A model generated the notes under the pieces. It was not told the DNA's origin, ran no database searches, and saw nothing but the letters and a program-made list of their open reading frames with translations. The translations under genes were made by a program, and so were the position numbers. Of a DNA stretch of 64,000 nt, positions 46,214 to 58,231 are shown one piece after another. Every line of letters starts with the position of its first letter. Positions within the stretch are counted from its first letter, which is position 1. Source of the DNA: Cydia pomonella (taxonomy: Eukaryota > Arthropoda > Insecta > Lepidoptera > Tortricidae); assembly GCF_033807575.1 (NCBI RefSeq), contig NC_084704.1:22793968-22857967 (forward strand), written 5' to 3'.

Positions 46214-47082
46214 GGGAATATTCACTTAGACATATTGCAAATAAGTTGCCTAGTTAAATTGCGAACGAACAGTAAAAAAATAATATACGTCTAGTCTATC
46301 AGAATAGGTTGACTTATTAAAAGATTGGTCGTTCATGGTTGCCTAGGTTAACAGTTTTTTTTTTTATCTAAAATCTAGGCAACCATATTAGACTGTATCA
46401 ACTTTTTAATGAGGTAACCTATTCCAGTTAGATTATATATAAAATAAGCTTTCATTCTTATAACGTAACTCCTACTGGTAGGATTTGTCTGTGCTTTGTT
46501 ATGTAGGTACCTATGTGATGTATGTTTGTATACTGTTAATATAAGGTGCTAACAAATTAGGTACCGATATTTTTATAGCTGATAATACCTACACGGCTCC
46601 TAAAAATATTTAAGTATGAAACATTAAAGTGATTTTTGGAGAAAATAGGAAAACAAACAGCCTATGTATTAATGACATAGATAATTATGAGACTTCATTG
46701 GACAGATTCAAGAACCTCTTTTATTTAACACTGAACTGGGAACTTCACCAAAGAGTAAAGTAAGTATATAGGTTTGAGACATACATTGTTGACATGATAG
46801 AAAGTGTTAAACATCTTGTCAGTTAAATGCATATGATGAGTATTTTCAGATAGAACTATTTTTTTTCGTTAAATAAAAACAAAAAAAAAAATGGTATGTC
46901 CATTTCTTAATTTCTGTTTAAAGTGAATTGTTTTAGTGTAAAGTAACATGTCCTAAAATATCGCTAGCTAACTTGATAAAACCTTTACATGCTATATATG
47001 TTACTTATAAGTATTTCCAACTTGTTTTTCTCAGAAGACTCGTCGTGTCTATTCTATTCAGCGGCGGTATCATGGTTCCATT
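46214..47082. other. AT-rich non-coding stretch
   Basis: Weak inverted similarity (GGTTGCCTAGGTTAACAG and CTAGGCAACCATATTAGAC around 46340-46400) hints at a decayed MITE. Nothing firmer. Confidence 0.4.
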
Positions 47083-47162
47083 TTTATCATTTGTCACTAT
47101 GCTGGTCACTTTCGCGCTTACATACTTGTTAGAACGTGACAGGTATAGTGACAAATGATAAA
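47083..47162. mobile_element. 80-bp hairpin element
   Basis: Left arm TTTATCATTTGTCACTATGC... (47083-47109) and right arm ...GTATAGTGACAAATGATAAA (47136-47162) pair at about 24 of 27 positions around a 26-nt loop containing CGCGCTTACATACTTGTTAG. Confidence 0.75.
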
Positions 47163-47792
47163 GAGTCGACCATCTTAGACCTACAGGGCAGGGCGTAAGT
47201 ATCGAGTTTAGGCAGGTGCTTATTCTAAACTGTGGCCACAAAACACAGAACAGTGGATCTTGATTATGCTACTAACCGTAGCACCGATCACGGCAGCTCT
47301 GGCAAAAGGACTTGCATAGGTCTGTACAATTTCATGTGTGAATCATCACAATAAATTACAAAATAGATAGGTTCATTATAGGTTTAACTTTATAAAATCA
47401 AAGCTAGATCCTTGGTTTTGTAACTTGGTTTTGTAGCAAAAACCGCAGGGCCACTAACCTTTTCAGACGAAGAATTTTAGATCCATTCCGAATCGCCAAT
47501 TAAGCCAGCCTTATTCAACCGAAGCGAGTTATGCTTTGAATCCCGACTATGTTTCCATATCGTGTTTGAATCGATAAATACACGAATGTTTTTCTACTGG
47601 GCACGTTTCTTGGAACAGTGGGCTTCTAAAGTTTCAACGCCCTCAGCTTACGCAACGACCAACACAATGTAGCAGACTGTTGACCTGACCTTAATCAGTT
47701 TCGTGGAAACTGTCAAGACAGTTCTCTTAGTTATCTCTTATTAATAACCTTTATGTTTTGTATTTGTAAACAAGCCATACACAAAAGGACAT
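47163..47792. other. AT-rich non-coding stretch
   Basis: Nothing recognised. Confidence 0.5.
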
Positions 47793-48110
47793 GGTATTCA
47801 ATTCAATTCAAATATACTTTATTCATGTAGGCCTAGCAACAAGCACTTATGAATAGTAAGACAGTATTACATATAATTATCTTAATCTAATTATCAGAGC
47901 AATTTATTGATGTTGTAAATATTATTCCATATATAATACTAATGAATATAATTCATAGATCAAATTTAATACTAAAACTTTCACAAAATACAGTCATACA
48001 AAAAAAAAACAAAATGTATAAAAAATACTAGTCTAGATTGTTTCTAGAATAAATTCTAAATGTCAAACAAATATAATAAAAACAACAAAGGAAATACATA
48101 TCTTAGACGT
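47793..48110 (-). mobile_element. LINE 3' UTR, minus strand
   Basis: ATTCAATTCAATTCAAATAT, ACTTTATTCATGTAGGCCTA and AACAAGCACTTATGAATAG read, on the minus strand, as a LINE 3' end with an AATAAAG-type signal and an ATTGA repeat tail. I have seen this ending in many moth non-LTR elements. The A/T-rich remainder is probably its 3' UTR. Confidence 0.55.
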
Positions 48111-48609
48111 CTCTTTGGGACGTTGCGTTGCTATAGAAATCCAACGGAATGCAAAATATGTTGTAGACACAGCGAGGATATTACTTTTAGTATCAAGATG
48201 CGCGAGGATATGTCACTAAAATGAGCGAAGGTACTTCTATTGATTGTGGGTATCTCAGCATGAGATTAGGTATTTAGTCAATTCTACTACTCTTCAAGTT
48301 CTAGTCAATTTTAATACTAACATCACCCGCCGTTTTCAGCTAAGTTAAACAATAGTCACAATTCGTCAAAATATGTAGATTGATTTAACTAAGCATAAGC
48401 ACAATTAAGGAATTATCAAAAAATATGGCATTAGTATCTATTTTGACTTCACAGATTTACGCTTGACTATACGCTCATCGAAGTTCAACAGTAAACTCAA
48501 CAGGGTCCAATACGTACATATTTTTAACAAATATGTGCTATTTAGGTACAGTGCACATATTTTCCACAATCGGTACATGTTGGTTTAATTTATTATAGAA
48601 CGTTAAATT
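48111..48609. other. AT-rich non-coding stretch
   Basis: Nothing recognised. Confidence 0.5.
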
Positions 48610-48855
48610 TGACGACCTGTCTGGCCTAGTGGGTAGTGACCCTGCCTTTGAAGGCGATGGGCCCGGGGTCAAATCCTGGTAAGGGCATTTATTCGTGTGA
48701 TGAGCATGGATATTTGTTCCTGGGTCATGGATGTTTCCTATGTATATAAGTATTAAATATGTATATATTATATATATCGTTGTCTAAGTACCCGCAACAC
48801 AAGCCTTATTGAGCTTACCGTGGGACAGTCAATTTGTGTAATAATATTTATTTAT
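48610..48855 (+). mobile_element. tRNA-derived SINE (family B), full copy
   Basis: Head GACGACCTGTCTGGCCTAGT with B-box region CGGGGTCAAATCCTGG, body GTGATGAGCATGGATATTTG, then GTCTAAGTACCCGCAACACA, GAGCTTACCGTGGGACAGTC and a TATTTATTTAT tail. This is the most complete of the copies and defines the tail seen at 29058-29126. Confidence 0.88.
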
Positions 48856-50011
48856 TTAAATAACAGAAAATTCATATGACAACTGTTTATCTAACTCTTA
48901 TTCGTTATTAAGGTCCTTCACAAGCCGTCTAGTTGATCTATTCAAAATATGAATATTGTTGTTGCCACAGTTGTACTAACTTTAGTCCTAACTAATTATT
49001 ATTACAATTTTCTCACCATCAATATAAACTGACAAAGGTAGTAGGTATAGGGACCTACAAAGTTCTAAAATAACATTTCACGCAGTTTTAGCAGCAATAG
49101 CAAAACTAATCCCAAGGGAGGAAAATAAAAGTAATGATGTAACTAAGTCACATGGACTACGAGTAAAAACGTTAAGTGAAACAGTACACAACAAACCAAA
49201 AAGGCGGACGATACCTATCTGTAATTTTCTGTCTCGCAGGTGTGTGAAATGGTAGGTACATTACGATAAAAGTGCGAAAATATAAAATTCGCAACGAGTC
49301 GGATAAATTAAAACACGACCGAAAGGAGTTCAGTTATACGGTGCTAAATACTTTAGGTATCTGTCAAAGTTATAAAAATGGTCTACGTACTATGATAAAT
49401 AATATTATAAGATTAAATTCAAAAGAATCTTTGTCTCTTTATTATGGATACGTACGCTTTTATGTTCTCACGCTGTAATGGGCCACATGTTTTTCATTGC
49501 GTATTTTTTTTTCTTAATGAGATCTTACGACATCACATGTCTATAAATTAGATCAATTTTTGAGTCAACTCGTGTTGGCAATAAAACAGGATTTGTTTAC
49601 TTTTTGTACTACATTATCATTAGAGTTTTATGTTACACTGGTGCTCTTATAATGTAAATGATGGGCGTAGAGAGGATGTCTGACATTATACAAATAGTAA
49701 CTGGTGTATAATATTTAAATTAAAATGTCCCTGCTGGTTTCTTTTAAACAAAAGCAAACAACTATTTTACCCAGTATTGGCCGAACGTCAGTTTCATGTA
49801 GAAATGAAAATATTGAAAATTAACCATTACAAATTGAACCGTAAACCGTCCTTCAGAATTGAAAAATTCTAATTAACGTTCTGCCAACACTGATTTTACC
49901 ATAAGTATTTATAAAAAAAGTGAAAAAAAGGTCCCTACATAACGGCGATGACAAAATCTAATTTATATAGGTAGGTACATTATTCAAGTACAAATTACTC
50001 ACAGCGAAATA
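48856..50011. other. AT-rich non-coding stretch
   Basis: Nothing recognised. Confidence 0.5.
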
Positions 50012-50261
50012 CGGCCCGATTCGAAGAATGATTAACACACGTCTAAGATCTCGGAAGAAGACAAAGAAAAGATCGATGACTCAAGGACATTTATTTCTAT
50101 TCGCTGTGATCCCAATAAGATCTATCTACGATATTTCTAACGTCGAAGTGACATCGGTTGCCCGGATCGAGCTGATTCTGTCAATTATACGACATACAAA
50201 CGATATCTAAACTAGAACTTATCGTTATTGTATATCGTATCTCATTCTTTGAATCGGGCCG
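50012..50261. mobile_element. 250-bp MITE with ~20-bp inverted ends
   Basis: Ends CGGCCCGATTCGAAGAATGA and TCATTCTTTGAATCGGGCCG are inverted repeats with one mismatch. ATA flanks both sides (50009-50011, 50262-50264), a likely 3-bp or TA duplication. A 60-codon open frame inside is incidental. Confidence 0.85.
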
Positions 50262-53200
50262 ATAGTTACGTTATAATTCAAAATAACCTAAAAGCAATAA
50301 AAAGTTAAATTAATAGAAGCAGGAACAATAAAATGCTGTATGTAATTTGGAATTAGTCATATAAAAATACAAATAAACATTTCTACTCTCCGACCCCGCG
50401 AAATTGAAAAGCCCGGCACTAAATTCACGTTGACGCAATAAAAAGGGAAGTGATTAAAAAGGAATAACATTTTTTTATTGAAATACTTTTGATGCACCGC
50501 TCATAATCACGGCTCGGAGAAAAAATATTACGTCGGTAAAGTTATAATGTGTAACGTCGTAAAGTTCGCATTTGAATAGAAACGTTACATATCAAAAATT
50601 GTCGGTGATCCGTGTTTTACGAGGACGTCGTAAACGTGTACTTATCGCGGGGATGAAGGGCCCCTTCATCCTGTGCTTAAAACCTACGCGTAGGGGACGC
50701 ACGACGCACACTCAGTGCGGAGGTCCAGCACTGGTCAAAGGACAAATGCGTGTAAAATGTAGTGAGGTACTAAGAACTATCGAGATAAGAACTTTTTCCT
50801 TTCTCGTGCTCTGAAAGTGGGTGTTGTTGTTCTAAAAATTGTGCAGAAAATGATACGTTTCTGCTCTAGAGACGTTTTTTTTCTTTTCTGCGATTAGCAA
50901 TTTTGGTTCTTAAATGTATTCGTTATACATTTTCCATTCTGATAATATATTTATTATTAGCCGTGTTTTTTTAAATGCACATTCTTTCCTCGTATTCGAA
51001 ATGAAAAGTCTTTAACTTGAATGAAAGATACCATTTCAGTCTCACTGCGTTCGAGCGTCAAACTTCCTCGACAGAAATGGGTGGCTTTCATTCTTTGATT
51101 AACTACTATTATTGTCGTAAGATCGGTAAACATAAATTACTGCATTTATTGTGATTTACGGGAATACATTTTTAGGTTTCTACTTATGTAGTAAAGGATG
51201 CAAAAATGGAGCCCCCTAGTTGCATAAAGTCAATCTGCCCGTCCGTCTTTATATCGCCACCACTGTACACAGAGTGTACTCACTCACAAACCATACAAAA
51301 CGGGTAAGAAGTACCTACTTACAGTTTTTTTAACGTTCTCTTTCGAACACTGCTCTGAGTATGGTAACCTAATTTTTAGCAAAATGAAATGTCGATGGAG
51401 CATTTTGTGTGAGTAACTGGATTAAAACACACAATCATTCACTTTCACAGCCAAGCCAGGCCAATGTAGGTTTTTCGAGGATTTGGTTGGATACCGGCGC
51501 TTTTGATTTTGAATAACAACAACAGATAGATACCTAGTTTCATGTACCTAGTACTAATGAGTAGTTGTAGCTACGAAATGATATCAATATCAACTCTTAC
51601 TCATATGAATGCATAAGGAAAGAAGGTCTTGGTTCAGCAGCTGGGGATAGAGATAAAGGGGCTGGTTACGAGGTATTGTAACTTAGACCAACCAAGTAGG
51701 TGTATATGAGTTTTTAGTGAAAAATCTTTTGCTAAAATCAAAAATGAGTTCTCCAAAGAGTCATAAATATTAAATGAACCATTCCCTCAAGTCACCCGAT
51801 GCCTATTGACGTACATAATAAGGTTTACTTATGTTGAACTTAACTAAAGAAAATACAGGTGGAGTAACAATACCATCCCCTGAGTGTTCCCTCTTTTAGC
51901 TGTTATAATAAGAAAAAAAATCCCATCGCCTATTTCTTTGGTGAATTACTTTGAAACGAATAAATAAATGAAGGATCAGAGGATTGAATTAGACGAGTCG
52001 TAGTCTAATAAAGAAATCTGTTCTTTCATAAAAGTTGTAAGGGTGAACTAGAGGAAGTCGTTTGGAAATGCGACACAGATTAGTTACACGCAGAGGAGCT
52101 ATTACAACGCAACGGCAGAGTTGCAGAGAGAGATTCGATAATTAAATTGTTTCCAAAGTAATTGCAATCGCCTAACATAGACATACTTTCTCTTACCGCC
52201 TGTTTAACACTGCTGATTGAAACTATTAGGTAAGTATACTAGTTTAAGGTACCTATACAAAATTAAAACTTTCAAATCATGAAAGTGATTTTCTTTTTGT
52301 AAAGTTCGCCACTTCACCTGTAGGCAATAAGTATATTAAATTTAAAAAAATTCTAAAATCTGGCACTTACTTACACATTATGCTTTATAACCCAAGTGGG
52401 TTCAGATTGTCAGTCAGGACACGAATAATTACGTAATATTTCAAAGTGAAAGTGTCTGAATTGGTGGTTTCTCTGTAGGTATAAAAAATGAATCATCTGT
52501 GGCTTGACTTATCTGTGTCATCAACGACAATGGCGGCAGGTATTGGCGGGAAAAAGATCGGATTTCTTTTTGATGTGAAGTCGAATTATTTGAAATTTTG
52601 AAATAAATGTATCTTTCCTTGATAGCATTAAAATATGTCATTTTTGCGTTTGTAAAAGTGTCTAACAGTGACGTAACATTATTTTCGCAAATACCTACCT
52701 ACCTACAACAGCGAAATGTGTTCGGTAGATTGCTGGGTTTTATTTTTATTTGATATACCAAAATATATTTCCTCCATTTTCCGTTATATATTTTTACGAC
52801 TTTGTTTAATTAAACACCGTACTAGCTAAGTAAGACCAAAACTATAACCCTAAAATTCCCTCTCAGCCACGCAGTCCTAAAATGTGTATTTTATGTTACT
52901 TTACGCTTTGAAGTGCGCCGCAAGAATTATGTTTTCGCCCCACCACTCACCCTTGTTTTACGTTTACAGTTTTTTCATTGCATCCACTTTATGAGTATCG
53001 GTGATGGGTCTCAGAGACGTGCATCTTTGGGGGAGAAAGGACTTATGTCAATCTAACGTCGCTTATGCTATAATTACATTAAGATTACGAATTCAGACCA
53101 CAGCAGTTGGAACGTAGTAATCAGTACTTTGACATTTTCAAGTAGGAGGTAACTTAATTCTGTGTACAATAACTCACTGTGGCAGGTCGTGTTGCAATGT

Positions 53201-53541
53201 TGGTGCGAGTATTTTAATAACATCATGAGATGAGTAAGTGTGAAGTCGGAGTACTGATTGTATTACGTCTATTGCGATGCCTGTGGGTAAGTGTCGCGTG
53301 TTAGGCAGTAATTAAAATGGCTTGATTGGCTCGCCGAACGCGTGCCATGTCTCACGTGGCGGGAGACCGTATGTAGAGTTTTCCAGGATATGAAAGATTT
53401 AGCTGGCTCTACCATACTATAAAGGTCAAATTAATACTGAAACGGGAACACATAGCTATATACAACTTTTTATTAGTTTGCCAGCACTAGACTTGATGAG
53501 AATGTTTATAACCTATGAGCTTATGACTGAGACTTTGGCAG
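50262..53541. other. non-coding stretch
   Basis: No supported gene. 50570-50815 is GC richer with an 80-codon plus frame lacking known motifs, and holds a near-palindrome GGATGAAGGGCCCCTTCATC at about 50652. Nothing else recognised. Confidence 0.45.
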
Positions 53542-53647
53542 TGTACAGTTAGCATCAAGAGTAGCGTATCAGACCATGCGTCAAAAGTATCTATCTACCA
53601 TCTTTTGATAGCTTAACAAGAAGAGATAGGTCTCTACATATATAAAT
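53542..53647. mobile_element. TGTACAGTCAGCATCA MITE, left-end fragment
   Basis: TGTACAGTTAGCATCAAGAG, TAGCGTATCAGACCATGCGT and CAAAAGTATCTATCTACC match the family. It is cut off where the family A repeat begins. Confidence 0.65.
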
Positions 53648-53947
53648 TACGTCCAAGAAAGAGGTATGGGCACTGAGAATGTCAACTCGCTTTGTATGGT
53701 AGGGCACTAGATAGGCATAGAAGCCAACTCGGGAAGTACCTTCACCTTACAGAAAACCGCAGCCAAATAACAGTGAGTATGGTTGCTAGAGCTCAACGAG
53801 CGTACGGAGTGTTAGGGTCAGCTGGGTCGGCAACGCGCATGTACTCGTACTATAACTTCTCTGGAGTTACAGACGTACATAGGCTACTGAGACTGCTTAC
53901 CATCAGACGGGCCGTATGCTTATTTGCCACCGACGTAGTATAAAAAA
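53648..53947 (+). mobile_element. SINE-like dispersed repeat (family A)
   Basis: GAGGTATGGGCACTGAGAAT, GGTCGGCAACGCGCATGTAC, CAGACGGGCCGTATGCTTAT, GCCACCGACGTAGTA and an A tail. It lies between two MITE left ends. Confidence 0.7.
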
Positions 53948-53948
53948 G

Positions 53949-54040
53949 TGTACAGTCACTTCACATCCCCACATCAAAACTAGCGTATCAACCTATGCGT
54001 CAAAAGTATCTATCAACGGGAAACAGCCTCCTAACCCAGT
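53949..54040. mobile_element. TGTACAGTCAGCATCA MITE, second left-end fragment
   Basis: TGTACAGTCACTTCACATCC, ACATCAAAACTAGCGTATCA and TGCGTCAAAAGTATCTATCA repeat the same left end as 53542. The right end is not seen. Confidence 0.6.
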
Positions 54041-54181
54041 TGATAGTGACTAGTTCTCTGAAGAATACTTAGGAATCATATGACTACCTAAAACTTTAAC
54101 GCAAAGTATAGTATACAATTTATTCCATTCTTTGAAAAGGCTTTCTGTATGTTCGTACGACAGGTACTTCCATCGTTAACG

Positions 54182-54309
54182 CTCCGTAGCGTAGCGTAGT
54201 CATCTCTCTCTATCACTCTTCCATATTAGTGCGGCAGTGACAGTTGCGTTTCGTTCGCCACGGAGCGTGAAAGATTGGCACGTTGGCTACGCACCCTGGT
54301 ACCGAGTAG
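54182..54309. mobile_element. small MITE related to the 18196 hairpin units
   Basis: ACGCTCCGT faces ACGGAGCGT, and the interior has ATCTCTCTCTATCACTCTTC and ATTAGTGCGGCAGTGACAG. The end GTTGGCTACGCACCC is the reverse complement of the GGGTGCGTAGCCAAC core of the 18196-18627 array. Confidence 0.5.
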
Positions 54310-57300
54310 CCCCGCTTCGTATTTCCGCCCCAAGGGCCAAAAGATAACTAACGAATTTATCCATAAGTTAAGTATATTATACATAACTTTGACTTAAAGT
54401 GTCACCACTGCATAACATTATGCATTATTCCGCATCAAATTGTACGTGGACATGTGCGCGAAATCTGCATTCGCGAGTAATTTTAAGTCGTCTTATTTCT
54501 TTACACATCTGACTGCCATTGGGATTAAGGACCTAATTGGTAATTTGTCTTATATGTCGGTTAAATGTGTGTGAGATAAGACTTTTCAATATTGAGGAAC
54601 GCATTATGGGCCCAAGTTTATTCCTGAAAGCACTTCATTTAACCTTGCAGTTGGATTGTAAATGCAATGCAATGTTATTTTATAAGGAGAGAAACCGACT
54701 GGGTTTTCATGGGAAACTTGTGTCATCGTTGTGTGGTTAAATTGTGGTTTACATACTTAGAAGAATAGAGTAATCAAGCCCAAATACGGTTTCTTTAGAC
54801 TATTGTGCGAAAATGGGACACAACTTCCATTAAAAGCGTTGGGTACGTGATAAAAAATATTATTTTACTTGATGTATTATAGTGGAAAAATTATATTCTA
54901 ATCAGGTAAATTTTGTGTAAAATGTGTCCTCAGTAAGTTATTATTTTTTACTTGGAGACAGACATGGTTTCTTAGGAAGTATTTTTACTTTGGAGGCCTA
55001 TTCAAATCTACTGACACTAATATGCATTATAATTTGGTTTGTATAATATTATGACTAAGCAACACGCTGTTTGCTAATTTTAATCCGAGGCTACAGTACC
55101 TAACAGATACTAACATTTCATTTCAGCACTTAACGCCTGAATCACAAAACATCCATGGGAAATGTGAGTTACGAGTATGTACTAGCTAGGTATACAATAC
55201 TAAAACTCAAAAGAGGCGCGTAGAAAATCGTATGAACGACACTTATTGAATGCCAACCACACCATTCATACGAGTTTATATATGACAAGTGGGAACCCAA
55301 CACCTTCATACCTCCATACAATGTGCATACTGTGCATGCTTGTTAATTGTGTCAACACAGCACAGTCGCAGGCCCTAAGTGCCTTGACATTTGTGCAATA
55401 AAAAGAAATTAAGATTCGTTTACTCTCGCAGAAGCAGTCTTGCAAAATCAATTGGCCTGGAAAAAATGAAATATTGTTTACTGTTTATTCAAAACCCGTT
55501 TTGTCAATACATGCTGTATTGAATCCTTATAAAAACTGACTGATTGGTCCAGTGGATATATGATTTGATAATGATGTACAAAGCTTTAAACCATTTAGCT
55601 TTCGGACGAAAAGTTCCGTGGTAACAAGGTTTAGGTACTATGCCAACTGCTTTCTCGCTTTTGTCGTTTATTTTTAACAAAAAATACATTATTAGGAGTA
55701 GGTATCATATAACTAATCGCTAATTGGCTATGCTATCCATTGCCGTAAAATACTTTCCAGAATTGTGATAAGTTATGAGATAAACTGGACCTTTACATTC
55801 CATGGCTTTTTTATATATCAACGAAACTTTTGATTTTGGAGTTCAGTAGTATTGTATATACGCTCAAGCGGCTCAAGAGAACCGATACTATGCCATTTTG
55901 TACGGATTATTTTATGCAAAACACAAACCAAGCTGCAAACCGAGCTGTTTTAATTGTAATAATGTCCTGTGTGTAATGTAGTAGATCTTTGAAAATAGGA
56001 AAGAATTCTTGGTTTTGTATTGTACGCACTACCAATACACAACACTTTCTTTGCTATTTTGGGGAGTTTGGACGAAAGACGGAAAAAGGTAGTATAACAT
56101 GAGGTATGAAACATCAACGATTCGCAAAAAAATACCATACGTACTTATACTTATATAATTTTGTAAATTTACTCTTACGATTTCTGAACTGTCACAAAAA
56201 CGTTGGATGTCTCATTTCTCGCCGGCTACATAAATGAGTTTTTATAAATATAGCGCCTTATGTCACCGGGTCGTTCTAAATTAATACAAATTGTAAATCT
56301 TGTCGCGCTACAGACGACGCGCAATTGGTACCATATTTTTTACAGTACACAGAAAATAAAGGTATTCATACACACCGTCGTCATACCTACATATTTAAGT
56401 CGAAATGCCGTGAAATAAATGTGAGAGCAAATGAGATTTTTTTACTCTATATATACTCATTGCTCATTTTATTTATATAAATAAATACAATATTTATTGC
56501 AAATAACAGTTAATTGCCATTTTGCAGGAATCCTGAGATATCGATCGCGTTTGTTCACATTTGTTACATTAGATTAATTCCTAAATAGCAAGATTCATTC
56601 GTAATTACGGGTGTACAAGTGCAAAGCAGAAATTCTGTAGACTGCGCCCCCGACGGGGCATATTCCTGCGCCTGACACCGCTCTAGGGCACATCTTTGTT
56701 AAGGACATCACATCTTGCAATTACGCTCAAAATATAAATCTCGCACCCCGTCGCCATCAATTAACAATGGACTTGTTAAGTCGATTGTCAACGGACTAAA
56801 ATAGACAGTAATTGTATAAAATTTGGTTGAAAATATCAAAGTAGTAACACATACGACATCAGCTTTTTTAACCTATGCTTAAGTATACACAATTCTTAGG
56901 TATATCTAGGTTCTAAGGAGTGGTGTGAAAGAAAAAAACTAAATCCTTTAGGTACATATATTGTGCTTCTAATATTGATTACGGAAATTCTTAAAACAGT
57001 TAGTTTGAAATACGAGAAAAGTACGGCCTTTTCTCTCTGGCCACATTATTGTTATGTTGGTAAAACACCTAAATATTATACGAACTATACTAAAATCCAT
57101 ATTACGGCGGACTATATTGACAGATAAAATGATACCTGGAATAATAAAAAAACCTTTTTTGGGTTTTAACTACTCCAGCAATTCAATTTGTCAATAAAAT
57201 GGCTGTCAGTGATATCTAAATAAACTTCATTTGAGTGATGGCGCTGAAGTCTACTTTTCGATAGGATCCTAAGAAAACTGCTGAAGAGCTTGATATACTC

Positions 57301-57671
57301 TCCTGAATTTAGTAACTGACGATATGGACGCAGCAATACGTAGAAGTCTTCGTCCGTGTCATTCCGTGTCTGAATTCAGGAAGGTGCAATAACCTCTTTA
57401 GCAGTTATCTTATCCATGAAAAATTTAGAGAACTCCTCAAATCTTAATGGATAAGATCCAGACCTTGAAACTTGAAACATACCTACCCGGAGCGCAAAAC
57501 TTTATAGGCCTCGACTTTGAACATATCAGTTGCGCTTATAAAAGGGATAATATTTTACTTTATCCTTTTTGAAGTCGAAATTTTTTTAAGGTTTTACAAC
57601 TCGCTCCGCACTCCGCTTACTCGCTCGCGGTGAAACCGCTCGTATATAAATCAGTGATGCGAGTCAAGCGG
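54310..57671. other. AT-rich non-coding stretch
   Basis: No supported gene. 57230-57420 holds TGATGGCGCTGAAGTC and GAATTCAGGAAGGTGCAATA strings, possibly a decayed repeat. Confidence 0.45.
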
Positions 57672-57794
57672 GTGTATTCCCATTTGTTCCCGGCTCCCGT
57701 GAGCGGCGCCATACATTAGGCGGGGACAGATGGGAAAGATTTATATGAAGCGCCTGTTCCCATCTGTGCCCGGCGGGGACAAATGGGAATACAC
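57672..57794. mobile_element. palindromic MITE (CCCATTTGTCCCC type)
   Basis: GTGTATTCCCATTTGTTCCC (left) faces GGGGACAAATGGGAATACAC (right) with one mismatch. A second, inner pair GGCGGGGACAGATGGGA / TTCCCATCTGTGCCC lies within. ~120 bp in all. Confidence 0.8.
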
Positions 57795-58180
57795 TGTCAA
57801 GGGAAAGACGTTCGACTCTGCGAACACTTTTGTGACTCTTTTAGGCTGCTCTGCTCATTGTTATTAAGTGGAAGCTCTTGTATGTATTTCGCCATTGCGA
57901 GTTAAGCGGACTCTGAATGGTGCCTGTTCCGCTCGCAGTGGAAGGCGGGCATAAAGCTCCACAGCAAACAACACTTCAATGGGTCGTGCGATATAAGCAT
58001 GTTAATGTTAGCGGTTTAAGACTTACCTACGCTACTAGACGACGCTAACAAAGCTTATTGTTTACACAAGTGAATAAGAGAATTTTACCCCTTGAATTAA
58101 ACTATATAGACACTTTCTGGTGACCCATTTTAATTATTTATACTTTATAATACTGGAGAAAGTAAGTTTTACTAACACTT
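57795..58180. other. non-coding stretch
   Basis: Nothing recognised. Confidence 0.45.
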
Positions 58181-58231
58181 CTCAACATAACATTGAGCAG
58201 TAGCAGTGCCACTGCTCAATGTTATGTTGAG
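58181..58231. repeat. perfect hairpin, 21-bp arms, 9-nt loop
   Basis: Left arm 58181-58201 starts CTCAACATAACATTGAGCAG. Right arm 58211-58231 is its exact reverse complement and the loop is AGCAGTGCC. The loop begins with another AGCAGT, so the inner register can shift. Confidence 0.9.
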
